The notes beneath the pieces were generated by a model that ran no database searches, had not been told where the DNA came from, and was given only the letters and a program-made list of their open reading frames with translations. A stretch of 64,000 nt of DNA from Mesorhizobium sp. YC-39. Its GTDB lineage: Bacteria; Pseudomonadota; Alphaproteobacteria; Rhizobiales; Rhizobiaceae. Numbering within the stretch: position 1 is the stretch's first letter; each line of letters begins with the position of its first letter. The position numbers were made by a program, and so were the translations under genes. The stretch lies in assembly GCF_025753795.1 (NCBI RefSeq), contig NZ_JAOWPS010000003.1, forward strand, positions 434,001 to 498,000. The letters run 5' to 3'. This document shows positions 18,997 through 26,215 of the stretch, piece by piece.

Positions 18997-19155
18997 ATGG
19001 CGCGAGCACCGAATTACGGTCAGGAACGCAAGGAGCGCGACCGGCAGAAGGCCGCCAAGAAGGCGGAGAAGCAGGCTGCCAAGGTGGCGGCCAAGGAACG
19101 GTCGAAGCCCGAGGACGAGGCCAACTCCGAAACCCAAACGGAAACGGCAGAGTAA
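18997..19155 (+). CDS. Small highly charged protein of unknown function
   Basis: 52 aa, very basic in the first half (repeated KKAEKQAAKVAAKERSK) and acidic at the end; likely one long helix. A good ribosome site (AAAGGA, 6 bases) precedes the ATG. The composition resembles short rhizobial proteins annotated only as hypothetical. It could bind nucleic acid, but nothing proves this. Confidence 0.6.
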   Translation: MARAPNYGQERKERDRQKAAKKAEKQAAKVAAKERSKPEDEANSETQTETAE

Positions 19156-19210
19156 AACATCATCCAGCCCGTGCGGTGGGCTGGATTGCACCCAGGCCTC
19201 CGCCGTGCCT

Positions 19211-19471
19211 TCAGGCCGGCGTTTTGTCGCTGACGAAGACGTTCACTTCGCGCGCCGCTGCGATGAAAGCGCGCCTTGCGTTCATCGCCGGCTTGTCGCC
19301 GGCCAGCGCATCATGGCAGGCCTGTAGCGCTTCGCGATGCTTGGGACTGCGCTTGCCGGGCCAGTTGTTCAGGAGGTAGTCGGAAGCCTCCCGAGCCGTG
19401 CGCAGGAGCTGGTTGGTCCCATCCGTGGCCGACTTGACAGTCACGGGTGTTTCAAATCGGTTGTTTTCCAT
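19211..19471 (-). CDS. DUF982 domain-containing protein
   Basis: 86 aa. The DUF982 pattern is clear: an aromatic/valine strand at the start (FETPVTVKS), A-x-Y-LLNNWPGKRSPKHREALQACHDALAG in the middle and ARRAFIAAAREVNVFV near the end. The family is greatly expanded in Mesorhizobium and has no known function. Two more members lie at 58565-58867 and 58890-59174. The start at 19471 keeps the domain intact; the longer frame upstream has no family resemblance. Confidence 0.82.
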   Translation of the reverse strand: MENNRFETPVTVKSATDGTNQLLRTAREASDYLLNNWPGKRSPKHREALQACHDALAGDKPAMNARRAFIAAAREVNVFVSDKTPA

Positions 19472-19575
19472 CGCCGCTCTTACGCCATCGCTGCTCGCGA
19501 AGCGAGGGCGAAAGTGTGCTCCACGTTCGCGCACCGGCTTTTGCGCGACGACACCGCGCCCTATGCCTGGCGAGA

Positions 19576-20241
19576 TCAAGCGGCAACGACTGCAAATCCC
19601 CTGGCGCGCAGGCCGCGCCGGTCATTGTGCAGCGACGTCACTAGCCGGTCGCGGCTGCCGACGATGTGCGCCGAAAGCCGGCTTGCCGCCTCATCGGCAT
19701 CGCCGGCCCGCACCGCCGCCAGAATGGCATGGTGCTCGGCCCAGGCACGGCTGAGTGCCGCCTCGTCGCGAACCTCCAGCCAGCGGGCGCGCGACAGCCG
19801 GATCATCGCATCACGGACCGCCCTGAACAGGAACTCGTTGCCGGACAGGCGCGCCAGCTCAATGTGGAAATCCATGCCGACGCGGTGCCATTCCTCGCGC
19901 GGGGTGCTGGCGCTACAGGAGTCGAGCATCGCTTCGATGACATCGACGCCGCTTCTGTCGCCCTGCGCGCAGGTCAGCCTGAGCGCGGCGACTTCAACCG
20001 CCTCGCGGTAGACCGCGATCTGCTCGAGCTCGGCGAGATTGATGGGCGAGACCGTCCAGCCGCGCCCGTCGCGGCAGATCAGGCCTTCGGTTTCGAGCCG
20101 CAGCAGTGCTGCCCTGACCGGCGTGCGCGAGGCGCCGAACCGGCTTTCGATCCAGCGTTCGGTCAGCCGTTCGCCCGGACCGATCTCGAGGCCGAGGATC
20201 ATCTCGCGTAGCTGCTTTTCGACACTCTGCATCTGCGACAT
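19576..20241 (-). CDS. GntR-family transcriptional regulator, FCD (FadR) subfamily
   Basis: 221 aa. The N-terminal winged helix (about residues 5-70) has the GntR pattern LREMILGLEIGPGERLTERWIESRFGASRTPVRAAL. The C-terminal all-helical FCD ligand domain has the metal/ligand histidines in DFHIELARLSGN and WAEHHAILAAVRAGD. It is divergent from an MFS exporter gene, and a palindrome with TTGGTATCCCAA lies between them, so it is most likely a repressor of the exporter and of itself. The ligand is unknown. Confidence 0.9.
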   Translation of the reverse strand: MSQMQSVEKQLREMILGLEIGPGERLTERWIESRFGASRTPVRAALLRLETEGLICRDGRGWTVSPINLAELEQIAVYREAVEVAALRLTCAQGDRSGVDVIEAMLDSCSASTPREEWHRVGMDFHIELARLSGNEFLFRAVRDAMIRLSRARWLEVRDEAALSRAWAEHHAILAAVRAGDADEAASRLSAHIVGSRDRLVTSLHNDRRGLRARGFAVVAA

Positions 20242-20292
20242 CGTGGTCCATTCCTGGCGGCCGCATTGACAGCGGCTGGGTTGAAGTGCATG

Positions 20293-20328
20293 ACGGATAC
20301 CGACTTGGTATCCCAAATTGGTATCCGT
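20293..20328. promoter_or_regulatory. Probable GntR operator between regulator and MFS genes
   Basis: Nine-base inverted arms ACGGATACC (20293-20301) and GGTATCCGT (20320-20328) enclose an inner near-palindrome TTGGTATCCCAA (20305-20316). FCD-type GntR proteins often bind TTGGTATACCAA-like sites. It lies 51 bases before the regulator start and 28 bases before the MFS start. Confidence 0.6.
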
Positions 20329-20356
20329 AACAAGCCCGATGGCGGGCAGGACAGAC

Positions 20357-21610
20357 ATGGCGCAGGGCAATACGGAACACGGCACCTACAACATTCATTG
20401 GCGGCGCAATCTTGCGGTGTGCTTTGCCGGTTCGTTCAGCACGCTCATCGCGATGACCCTGCTGTTGCCCTTCCTGCCGCTCTATGTCGAACAGCTCGGC
20501 GCCGAGGGCCACGCAGCGATCGTGCAGTGGTCCGGCATCGCCTATGGCGCTACCTTCTTTGCCGCCGCGCTGGTGGCGCCGCTCTGGGGACGGCTGGGCG
20601 ACCGCTATGGCCGCAAGCTGATGCTGGTGCGGGCGAGTTTCGGCATGGCGATTTGCATGTCGCTGACCGGCATGGTGCAGAGTGTGTGGCAACTGGTGCT
20701 GCTGCGCCTGCTGATCGGTTTCGCCGGCGGCTATTCCTCCGGCTCGACCATTCTCGTCGCCATGCAGACGCCGAAGGACCGTTCAGGCTGGGCGCTCGGC
20801 GTGCTGTCGGCCGGCATCACCGCCGGCGCACTCGTCGGTCCCCTGCTCGGCGGCGCGCTGCCGCCGGTGATCGGCATCCGCGCCACGTTCCTCCTCGCCG
20901 GCAGCGTTATCTTCCTGGCGTTCCTGGCGACGACCTTCCTCATCAAGGAGAACCCTCGCCCGGCAGTCGACAAGACAGCATCGACCGAGAAGCCGAAGGG
21001 CGGCTGGGCGCAAATTCCCGACAAGCGGCCCGTCGTCGCCATGCTGGCGACCGGCATGCTGTTGAGTTTCGCCACCATGTCGATCGAGCCGATCATCACG
21101 GTCTATGTCCAGCAGCTCATCGAGGATCAAAGCCGGGTCACGCTGATCTCCGGCGTCGTCATGTCGGCGGCGGCACTCGGTGCCATACTGTCGGCCTCGC
21201 GGCTCGGCAAGCTCGCCGACCGCATCGGCCACTGGAATGTCATTGTCGCAGCACTTGCCGTCTCGGCGCTGCTCTTGATCCCGCAGGCCTTCGTCACACA
21301 GGGCTGGCAGCTCATCGGCCTGCGTTTCCTGATGGGCCTGGCGCTTGGCGGCCTCCTGCCCTGCATCACCAGCGTCATCCGCCACAATGTTCCGGACGGT
21401 GTCGGCGGCAATGTGCTTGGCCTGTCTATCTCGGCGCAATATGTCGGGCAGGTCGCCGGGCCGCTGCTCGGCGGCTTCGTCGGCGGTCATTTCGGCATGC
21501 GCGCGGTGTTTCTCGGCACATCCGTGCTGATGGCGGGCGGAGCTGCATATAACTGGCTGGTCCAGTCACGCCGCGCACGCGACATGCTGGTGGAAGCCGG
21601 TAAATCCTGA
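20357..21610 (+). CDS. MFS transporter (multidrug efflux type)
   Basis: 417 aa with 12 predicted membrane segments. The loop 2-3 signature GRLGDRYGRKLML is intact and the second-half copy is GKLADRIGHW. GALVGPLLGGAL in helix 5 is the motif-C antiporter signature of drug/H+ exporters. The start at 20357 has GCAGGA upstream; a TTG-initiated longer frame begins inside the operator and was rejected. Likely repressed by the divergent GntR regulator. Confidence 0.88.
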   Translation: MAQGNTEHGTYNIHWRRNLAVCFAGSFSTLIAMTLLLPFLPLYVEQLGAEGHAAIVQWSGIAYGATFFAAALVAPLWGRLGDRYGRKLMLVRASFGMAICMSLTGMVQSVWQLVLLRLLIGFAGGYSSGSTILVAMQTPKDRSGWALGVLSAGITAGALVGPLLGGALPPVIGIRATFLLAGSVIFLAFLATTFLIKENPRPAVDKTASTEKPKGGWAQIPDKRPVVAMLATGMLLSFATMSIEPIITVYVQQLIEDQSRVTLISGVVMSAAALGAILSASRLGKLADRIGHWNVIVAALAVSALLLIPQAFVTQGWQLIGLRFLMGLALGGLLPCITSVIRHNVPDGVGGNVLGLSISAQYVGQVAGPLLGGFVGGHFGMRAVFLGTSVLMAGGAAYNWLVQSRRARDMLVEAGKS

Positions 21611-21671
21611 CGCGGTTCCGCAGTTCCGGTTTAAATTGTCGGCCGCCGCCTTTTGCGGATAAAGCCGTTAG

Positions 21672-22052
21672 ATGAACAGCAAGCTGAGAGACTGGGCACG
21701 CACGATCAAGCGAGACGTGCATGCTGTTTACCTTGCCGCCGACGATCCTCGCACGCCTTGGTACGCAAAGGCGCTGGCGCTATTGGTTGCCGGATACGCA
21801 CTGTCGCCCATAGACCTGATTCCCGACTTCATACCGCTGCTGGGATATCTCGATGACGCGATAATCGTGCCGCTCGGCATTCTGGCCGTGGTGAAAATGA
21901 TCCCGCCGGAGGTCATGGCAGAACATCGAGCCGCCGCCGCGCTTGCAGCTGAGCGGCCGGTGAGCAAAACCGCCGCCGTGGTGATCGCCAGCGTCTGGGG
22001 CGCATCGGTCGCACTGGCTGCGTGGCTCGGCTATCGCTACTTCATCGGCTGA
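21672..22052 (+). CDS. YkvA family protein (DUF1232)
   Basis: 126 aa with the DUF1232 core ALLVAGYALSPIDLIPDFIPLLGYLDDAIIVPLGILAVVKMIP (about residues 35-78) and a C-terminal membrane helix (about 98-120). The family is common and unassigned in function. No operon partner is obvious; the DUF423 gene follows 74 bases later on the same strand. Confidence 0.88.
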   Translation: MNSKLRDWARTIKRDVHAVYLAADDPRTPWYAKALALLVAGYALSPIDLIPDFIPLLGYLDDAIIVPLGILAVVKMIPPEVMAEHRAAAALAAERPVSKTAAVVIASVWGASVALAAWLGYRYFIG

Positions 22053-22126
22053 ACTTCAAATCGAGACAGTATCCACGTCTCACAAAACCATACTTGTCGT
22101 TTGGCAATTCACGGAGGCACCCCAGG

Positions 22127-22501
22127 ATGAACACGACCGAACACCCAGCAAGCGGCATAGGCCGCATCCTTGTTTTGGCCGGCGGCCTGTGCGGTGCGGC
22201 TGGAGTGGCGCTGTCGGCCGCTGCGGCGCATCTGGGTGGCACCTTCGTTGGCACGGCCGCGTCCTTCCTCATGATGCACGCGCCGGTTTTCCTGGCCGTC
22301 GGACTGCTTGGTGCAAACCGGATCCTGCGAACCGGAAGCCTCGTTCTTCTCGTCGGGCTTGTCTTGTTCTGCGGCGACCTTCTCGCCCGGGACTTCATTG
22401 GCTCGCGGCTTTTCCCGATGTCGGCGCCGATCGGCGGCACGTTGCTCATCGGCGGCTGGCTGGTGCTTGCCGCCTCGGCACTGGTGCGCCCGCGCGCCTG
22501 A
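22127..22501 (+). CDS. DUF423 family membrane protein
   Basis: 124 aa with four hydrophobic segments. GLCGAAGVALSAAAAH at the start, the FLMMHAPVFLAVGLL segment and a final SAPIGGTLLIGGWLVLAASAL are the DUF423 (YwdK-like) pattern. GGAGG lies 9-10 bases before the ATG. Inner-membrane protein; function unknown. Confidence 0.85.
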   Translation: MNTTEHPASGIGRILVLAGGLCGAAGVALSAAAAHLGGTFVGTAASFLMMHAPVFLAVGLLGANRILRTGSLVLLVGLVLFCGDLLARDFIGSRLFPMSAPIGGTLLIGGWLVLAASALVRPRA

Positions 22502-22528
22502 GGCGGCAAGTCCGCCAAGGGGCGCGGC

Positions 22529-22675
22529 TCAATCCTGCTGGCGCTCGGGCCGGACAAGCAGTTCGCGATTGCGCGCGGCCTTGGTCAAGCGCAGGCGCTC
22601 CGGCCGGCGGGAGGCCGGCGAGATGCCCCAATAGTTGCGGTAGATGTCCTCGAACAGATAGCTGACGGGATGCAT
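22529..22675 (-). CDS. Microprotein A, MHPVxYLFEDIYRNxW family
   Basis: 48 aa. It starts MHPVSYLFEDIYRNYWGI and ends in a basic tail (TKAARNRELLVRPERQQD). A strong GAGGAG lies 8 bases before the ATG. The first 16 residues are nearly identical to microprotein B at 22748-22891, while the rest differs, so the N-terminal segment is the conserved functional part. A 14-base LacI-type operator lies 32 bases upstream of the start. No known domain recognised; no signal peptide or membrane helix. Confidence 0.75.
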   Translation of the reverse strand: MHPVSYLFEDIYRNYWGISPASRRPERLRLTKAARNRELLVRPERQQD

Positions 22676-22706
22676 GGCTTGGTCTCCTCTTGAACTTATC
22701 AAGAAA

Positions 22707-22720
22707 TTGAATCGATCCAA
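22707..22720. promoter_or_regulatory. LacI-type operator copy 1 (microprotein A promoter)
   Basis: TTGAATCGATCCAA, a near-perfect palindrome centred on CG. The same 14 bases occur at 22929-22942 (inverted) and 22978-22991. It lies 32 bases before the start of microprotein A. Confidence 0.8.
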
Positions 22721-22747
22721 TCGACAGGCACAAAAAACCTCTGCCGA

Positions 22748-22891
22748 TCAGCTCCGCTTGCGCTCCACGAGGAAGCGTGGATCGCGGACCCAAGGACTGG
22801 TTCCGCCTCGGCGTTTCTGGGTCACCGCGTTCGACCTGATGCTCCAGTCATTGCGGTAGATGTCTTCAAACAGATAATTTACGGGATGCAT
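22748..22891 (-). CDS. Microprotein B, MHPVxYLFEDIYRNxW family
   Basis: 47 aa. It starts MHPVNYLFEDIYRNDWSI and ends with a basic tail (GGTSPWVRDPRFLVERKRS). GAGGAGGG precedes the ATG with good spacing. It shares the N-terminal segment with microprotein A but not the C-terminal half. Its own copy of the operator lies 38 bases upstream. It is transcribed away from the LacI-family gene. Function unknown; small size and conserved hydrophobic/acidic helix suggest a binding partner role. Confidence 0.75.
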   Translation of the reverse strand: MHPVNYLFEDIYRNDWSIRSNAVTQKRRGGTSPWVRDPRFLVERKRS

Positions 22892-22928
22892 CGCACCCTC
22901 CTCGGTCCAACATGAACATCGGAAACAC

Positions 22929-22942
22929 TTGGATCGATTCAA
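22929..22942. promoter_or_regulatory. LacI-type operator copy 2 (microprotein B promoter)
   Basis: TTGGATCGATTCAA, the reverse complement of copies 1 and 3. It lies 38 bases before the start of microprotein B and 36 bases from copy 3, a spacing that could allow cooperative binding in the divergent promoter region. Confidence 0.8.
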
Positions 22943-22977
22943 AAATAGCTCATGACCAGCCAAAGTCAAGCAAAAAT

Positions 22978-22991
22978 TTGAATCGATCCAA
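22978..22991. promoter_or_regulatory. LacI-type operator copy 3 (regulator's own promoter)
   Basis: TTGAATCGATCCAA, identical to copy 1, 35 bases before the regulator start codon at 23026. Its position implies autoregulation. Confidence 0.8.
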
Positions 22992-23025
22992 CAAAAGTGC
23001 TAGCTGGAGTCCGGAGGCAAGCAAA

Positions 23026-24102
23026 ATGGTACGCATCGTAGGCAATACAAGACCTGTCCGGCTGGCCGACATCGCCAAAGCCGCCGGTGTTTCGCACGGC
23101 ACCGCTTCCAACGTCTTCAGCCGTCCCGAGATCGTGCGCGAGGAAGTGCGCGAGCGGGTCAAGGCGGCAGCGGAAGCGATGGGCTATGCCGGCCCCGACC
23201 CCAAGGGCCGACTGCTGCGCGCCGGCAAGGTCAACGCGATCGGTGTCGCCACGACAGAGCCCCTGTCCTATTTCTTCGACGATCCCTTTGCCCGCGTGAT
23301 GATGTCTGGCATCTCCGAGGCATGCGACGCCACAGGTGCTGGCATCGCTCTCGTTTCGGCCGGCAATGAGGAGAAACTGGCCTGGAACATCCAGAGCGCG
23401 CTGGTCGACGGCTTCATCCTGTTCTGCATCGAGGGTGGCTCGCGCCTCGTCGAACTGACACTCGAACGCAAGCTCCCCTTCGTCGCGCTTGAACTCGGCT
23501 TCGAAGACGACAGGGTTTCGGCGATCGGCGTCGACAATGTCGCCGGCGCCCGCTTGGCGGCGCGCCATCTGGCGGAGCTTGGGCATCGCCGCTTCGCCGT
23601 GCTATCGCTGCAATTCGCCGATGACAGAACCGGTCTTGTTTCGCGCGAACAGATCGAGGCTGCGGTTTACACCGGAACGCGCGACCGCCTTGTCGGCTAT
23701 TTCGAGACGCTTTCCGGCTTCGGCATCGATACCGCCAAGGTGCCGGTCTACGAGACCGAAAACGACGAAGCCAGCACCAAGGCTGGCCTCGAAACGATTT
23801 TCGCCTTGCCAGAACCGCCAACGGCCATCCTGGCGATGTCGGACCGGATTGCCATGATCGCGATCGAATGGTTGGCCGCGCGTGGCATCGCGGTGCCCCG
23901 CGATGTCTCCATCGTCGGCTTCGACGGCGTGCCCGACGCCGCGCTTTGCGAGCCTCCGCTCACCACGGTTGCCCAGCCGATCGCCGAGATCGGCCGCAGG
24001 GCGGCGCGACGGATCCTCGATTTCGACGGCGCGGTGCGGCGCGAAACGCTCGACGTCGAACTTGTCGTCAGGGCCTCTTCCGGGCCACCGCCGGCCGCCT
24101 GA
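23026..24102 (+). CDS. LacI-family transcriptional regulator
   Basis: 358 aa. The helix-turn-helix (residues 12-31) reads RLADIAKAAGVSHGTASNVF, followed by the hinge region to about residue 60. The rest is a periplasmic-binding-protein-like ligand domain (about 65-350) with AIGVDNVAGARLAARHLAELGHRRFAV and VSIVGFDGVPDAALCEPPLTTVAQP. GGAGG precedes the ATG. Three identical 14-base operators lie in front of this gene and of the two divergent microprotein genes, so it most likely controls all three. No sugar-use genes are adjacent, which is unusual for LacI regulators; the ligand is unknown. Confidence 0.92.
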   Translation: MVRIVGNTRPVRLADIAKAAGVSHGTASNVFSRPEIVREEVRERVKAAAEAMGYAGPDPKGRLLRAGKVNAIGVATTEPLSYFFDDPFARVMMSGISEACDATGAGIALVSAGNEEKLAWNIQSALVDGFILFCIEGGSRLVELTLERKLPFVALELGFEDDRVSAIGVDNVAGARLAARHLAELGHRRFAVLSLQFADDRTGLVSREQIEAAVYTGTRDRLVGYFETLSGFGIDTAKVPVYETENDEASTKAGLETIFALPEPPTAILAMSDRIAMIAIEWLAARGIAVPRDVSIVGFDGVPDAALCEPPLTTVAQPIAEIGRRAARRILDFDGAVRRETLDVELVVRASSGPPPAA

Positions 24103-24126
24103 CTCCGGCAGATCATCCGCTACGCC

Positions 24127-25329
24127 TTATCGATTGGCGCTTGTCGCCATCGCCCCCACACCAAAGGACGTACGCACCGGCGATGTCTCGTTGCGGACCG
24201 GCTTGCTCTTGCTGGACCACCCAATACCCGACAGCCATTCGAGATAGTAGGCGAGCGCGAACTGCATGGCGATGCCGGCTGATATCAACAAACTGTCGTA
24301 GGCAAAGCCACCAGGATTGATCAGCTTCATCACCTGCGCCGCCATGGCGATCACCGTGCCGGCGATGAAAACCGGCAATGATCGCTTGCCCAATATGGCG
24401 AGCGGGTGGTCACGGCTCGTACGGAACAGGTTCGAGACGGACGGAATGGCCACGACCAGATAGCTCACGGCCAGGATGTGCAGCAGTCTCGGCAGCGACA
24501 GGAACGTCTTGTCGAAGCCGGTCAGTACCACCGGAAGATCCAGCCACGATACGTGCCCCCAGAGCGGGCTGTGCACCCAGACCAGCGCCCCGGCGACATA
24601 GGTCGCCGCCGCGCTTACCAGCCAGCGATTGACCGGAATGGTGCCGCCGCGCCTGACATGCAGCATGGCCGCCACGCCGATGTTGAAAAGGAACTGCCAC
24701 GACAGCGGATTGAGGAACCAGAAGCCAGGCTCCGGATAGTTCGGTGGAGCGATCTGGTAGATCCCGGCAACCAGCCACAGAGTTCCGGATACGGCAAGCG
24801 TCGCCAAGGGCCTGCTGCTGATGAACAGCAGGAAGACTGGCGTCACCAAAAGCAGCACCGCATAGACCGGCAAGATGTTGTTGTAGCCGAGCTGATGGCC
24901 GAGCGTGACAATGCCGACCAGCACTTCCGGCGTGTTCTTCATCAGCGGCTCGATGTTGATCATCGCCAGAATGTCCGGCCGCTTCGAGAACACCGCCGCC
25001 GCACAGAAGATGGCCATCACCACCATCGTCGTGACGATGTGGGCGGTATAGAGTACGCCTGCGCGCCGCCACAGTTTGAGCGTCGCGAGCAGCCGGCTTC
25101 CGGGCTGGAATTTTGTGCCATAGGCGAGAGCGACCGACATGCCGGAGATCAGCACGAAGGCCTCCGCGGCATCCGAGAATCCGAAATTCTTGTAGGTCAG
25201 GTACTCGTAAGCGGTGCCCGGCACGTGGTCGACATATATGGTCAGGAGAGCGAGAGCCCGGAACACGTCTATGCGTGTATCGCGTTCCGGGATACGCGTC
25301 CCGCGAACGGGCGAAACTGGCAGGGTCAT
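24127..25329 (-). CDS. opgC: OpgC-type membrane acyltransferase
   Basis: 400 aa with about ten membrane helices. The start RDTRIDVFRALALLTIYVDHVPGTAYEYLTYKNFGFSDAAE is the OpgC_C signature, with the conserved histidine in DHVPG. OpgC proteins add succinyl or similar groups to osmoregulated periplasmic glucans, which in rhizobia means cyclic beta-glucans. It is convergent with the LacI-family gene, 24 bases apart. The exact substituent cannot be read from sequence. Confidence 0.88.
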   Translation of the reverse strand: MTLPVSPVRGTRIPERDTRIDVFRALALLTIYVDHVPGTAYEYLTYKNFGFSDAAEAFVLISGMSVALAYGTKFQPGSRLLATLKLWRRAGVLYTAHIVTTMVVMAIFCAAAVFSKRPDILAMINIEPLMKNTPEVLVGIVTLGHQLGYNNILPVYAVLLLVTPVFLLFISSRPLATLAVSGTLWLVAGIYQIAPPNYPEPGFWFLNPLSWQFLFNIGVAAMLHVRRGGTIPVNRWLVSAAATYVAGALVWVHSPLWGHVSWLDLPVVLTGFDKTFLSLPRLLHILAVSYLVVAIPSVSNLFRTSRDHPLAILGKRSLPVFIAGTVIAMAAQVMKLINPGGFAYDSLLISAGIAMQFALAYYLEWLSGIGWSSKSKPVRNETSPVRTSFGVGAMATSANR

Positions 25330-25531
25330 CGATAAAAGGCCTCAAAGCTGTTTGTTCATGCCCGGCAATGCGACCATGTCGGCGCACCGCTCGATTCCTC
25401 CCGAGGGATCAATACCAGTGAAAAACGGATTGAAATGCGCCCGGTTCGATCAACTTTATAGGAGGTCGAAAATATTCCGTTTTGAAGCCGGCAAATTAAG
25501 AAAAATCGCATGAAATCAAAAGGATGCAACT

Positions 25532-26203
25532 ATGGTGGAAAAACCTCCGGAAGATGGCTTTTTGCGGCGCGATCTGGCGTTTTCCTATCGCCTGTACAAG
25601 CCGGCAAAGCCAAATAGCGAATGCCTTTTCCTGCTGCATGGATCGGGTGTCGACGAGACGACGCTGGTGGCGCTGGGGCGTCAGATCGCACCGCGCGCCG
25701 TGCTGGTGGCGGTGCGTGGCCGCATCGCCCAGGAGGACGGTTTCCGCTGGTTTACACGGATCACGCCGACGCGCTTCGAACAGACCAGCATCCGCAGTGA
25801 GGCAGACGCGTTCGCGGACTTCGTCGTCGAGGCCACGAAGCGTCATGGCCTCGATCTCTCCCGCACGATTTTCCTTGGTTATTCGAACGGCGCCAATCTG
25901 GTTTCGAGCGTGATGCTGCTGCATCCGCACCTCATCGAAAAGGCAGCGTTGCTGCGCCCGATGCCGGTGCTCGACGATTTGCTGCCTGCGGACCTGTCCA
26001 AAGCGCGCGTGCTGATCATCGCCGGCGCCGCCGACCTGACCTACGCGCCCTTTGCACCGGCTCTGGTCAGTCTGCTCAGCCAGCATGGCGCCGAGGTCGA
26101 CGCCCGGATTGTCCCCTCAGGCCACGAATTCGGCGATCGCGACGCGGCGATCGTCAGGCAATGGCTGTCGGAACAGGCGGCCATCGTCGCACAGGCAAAT
26201 TGA
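25532..26203 (+). CDS. Alpha/beta hydrolase (carboxylesterase/phospholipase type)
   Basis: 223 aa. The nucleophile elbow is GYSNGAN (serine at about residue 130), with FLLHGSGVDE forming the oxyanion region. The acid and base are probably the Asp in GAADLTY and the His in PSGHEFG. This is the short esterase family related to YpfH and dienelactone hydrolase. AAAGGA precedes the ATG by 8-9 bases. It is convergent with sthA, 12 bases apart. Substrate unknown. Confidence 0.87.
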   Translation: MVEKPPEDGFLRRDLAFSYRLYKPAKPNSECLFLLHGSGVDETTLVALGRQIAPRAVLVAVRGRIAQEDGFRWFTRITPTRFEQTSIRSEADAFADFVVEATKRHGLDLSRTIFLGYSNGANLVSSVMLLHPHLIEKAALLRPMPVLDDLLPADLSKARVLIIAGAADLTYAPFAPALVSLLSQHGAEVDARIVPSGHEFGDRDAAIVRQWLSEQAAIVAQAN

Positions 26204-26215
26204 CGAGCTACCGCC

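Noticed and set aside
20266..21552. Long open frame (428 codons) in another frame of the MFS gene
   Set aside because: Shadow of a GC-rich gene: Arg/Pro/Gly-rich, no ribosome site, no family resemblance, while the overlapping frame is a clear transporter.
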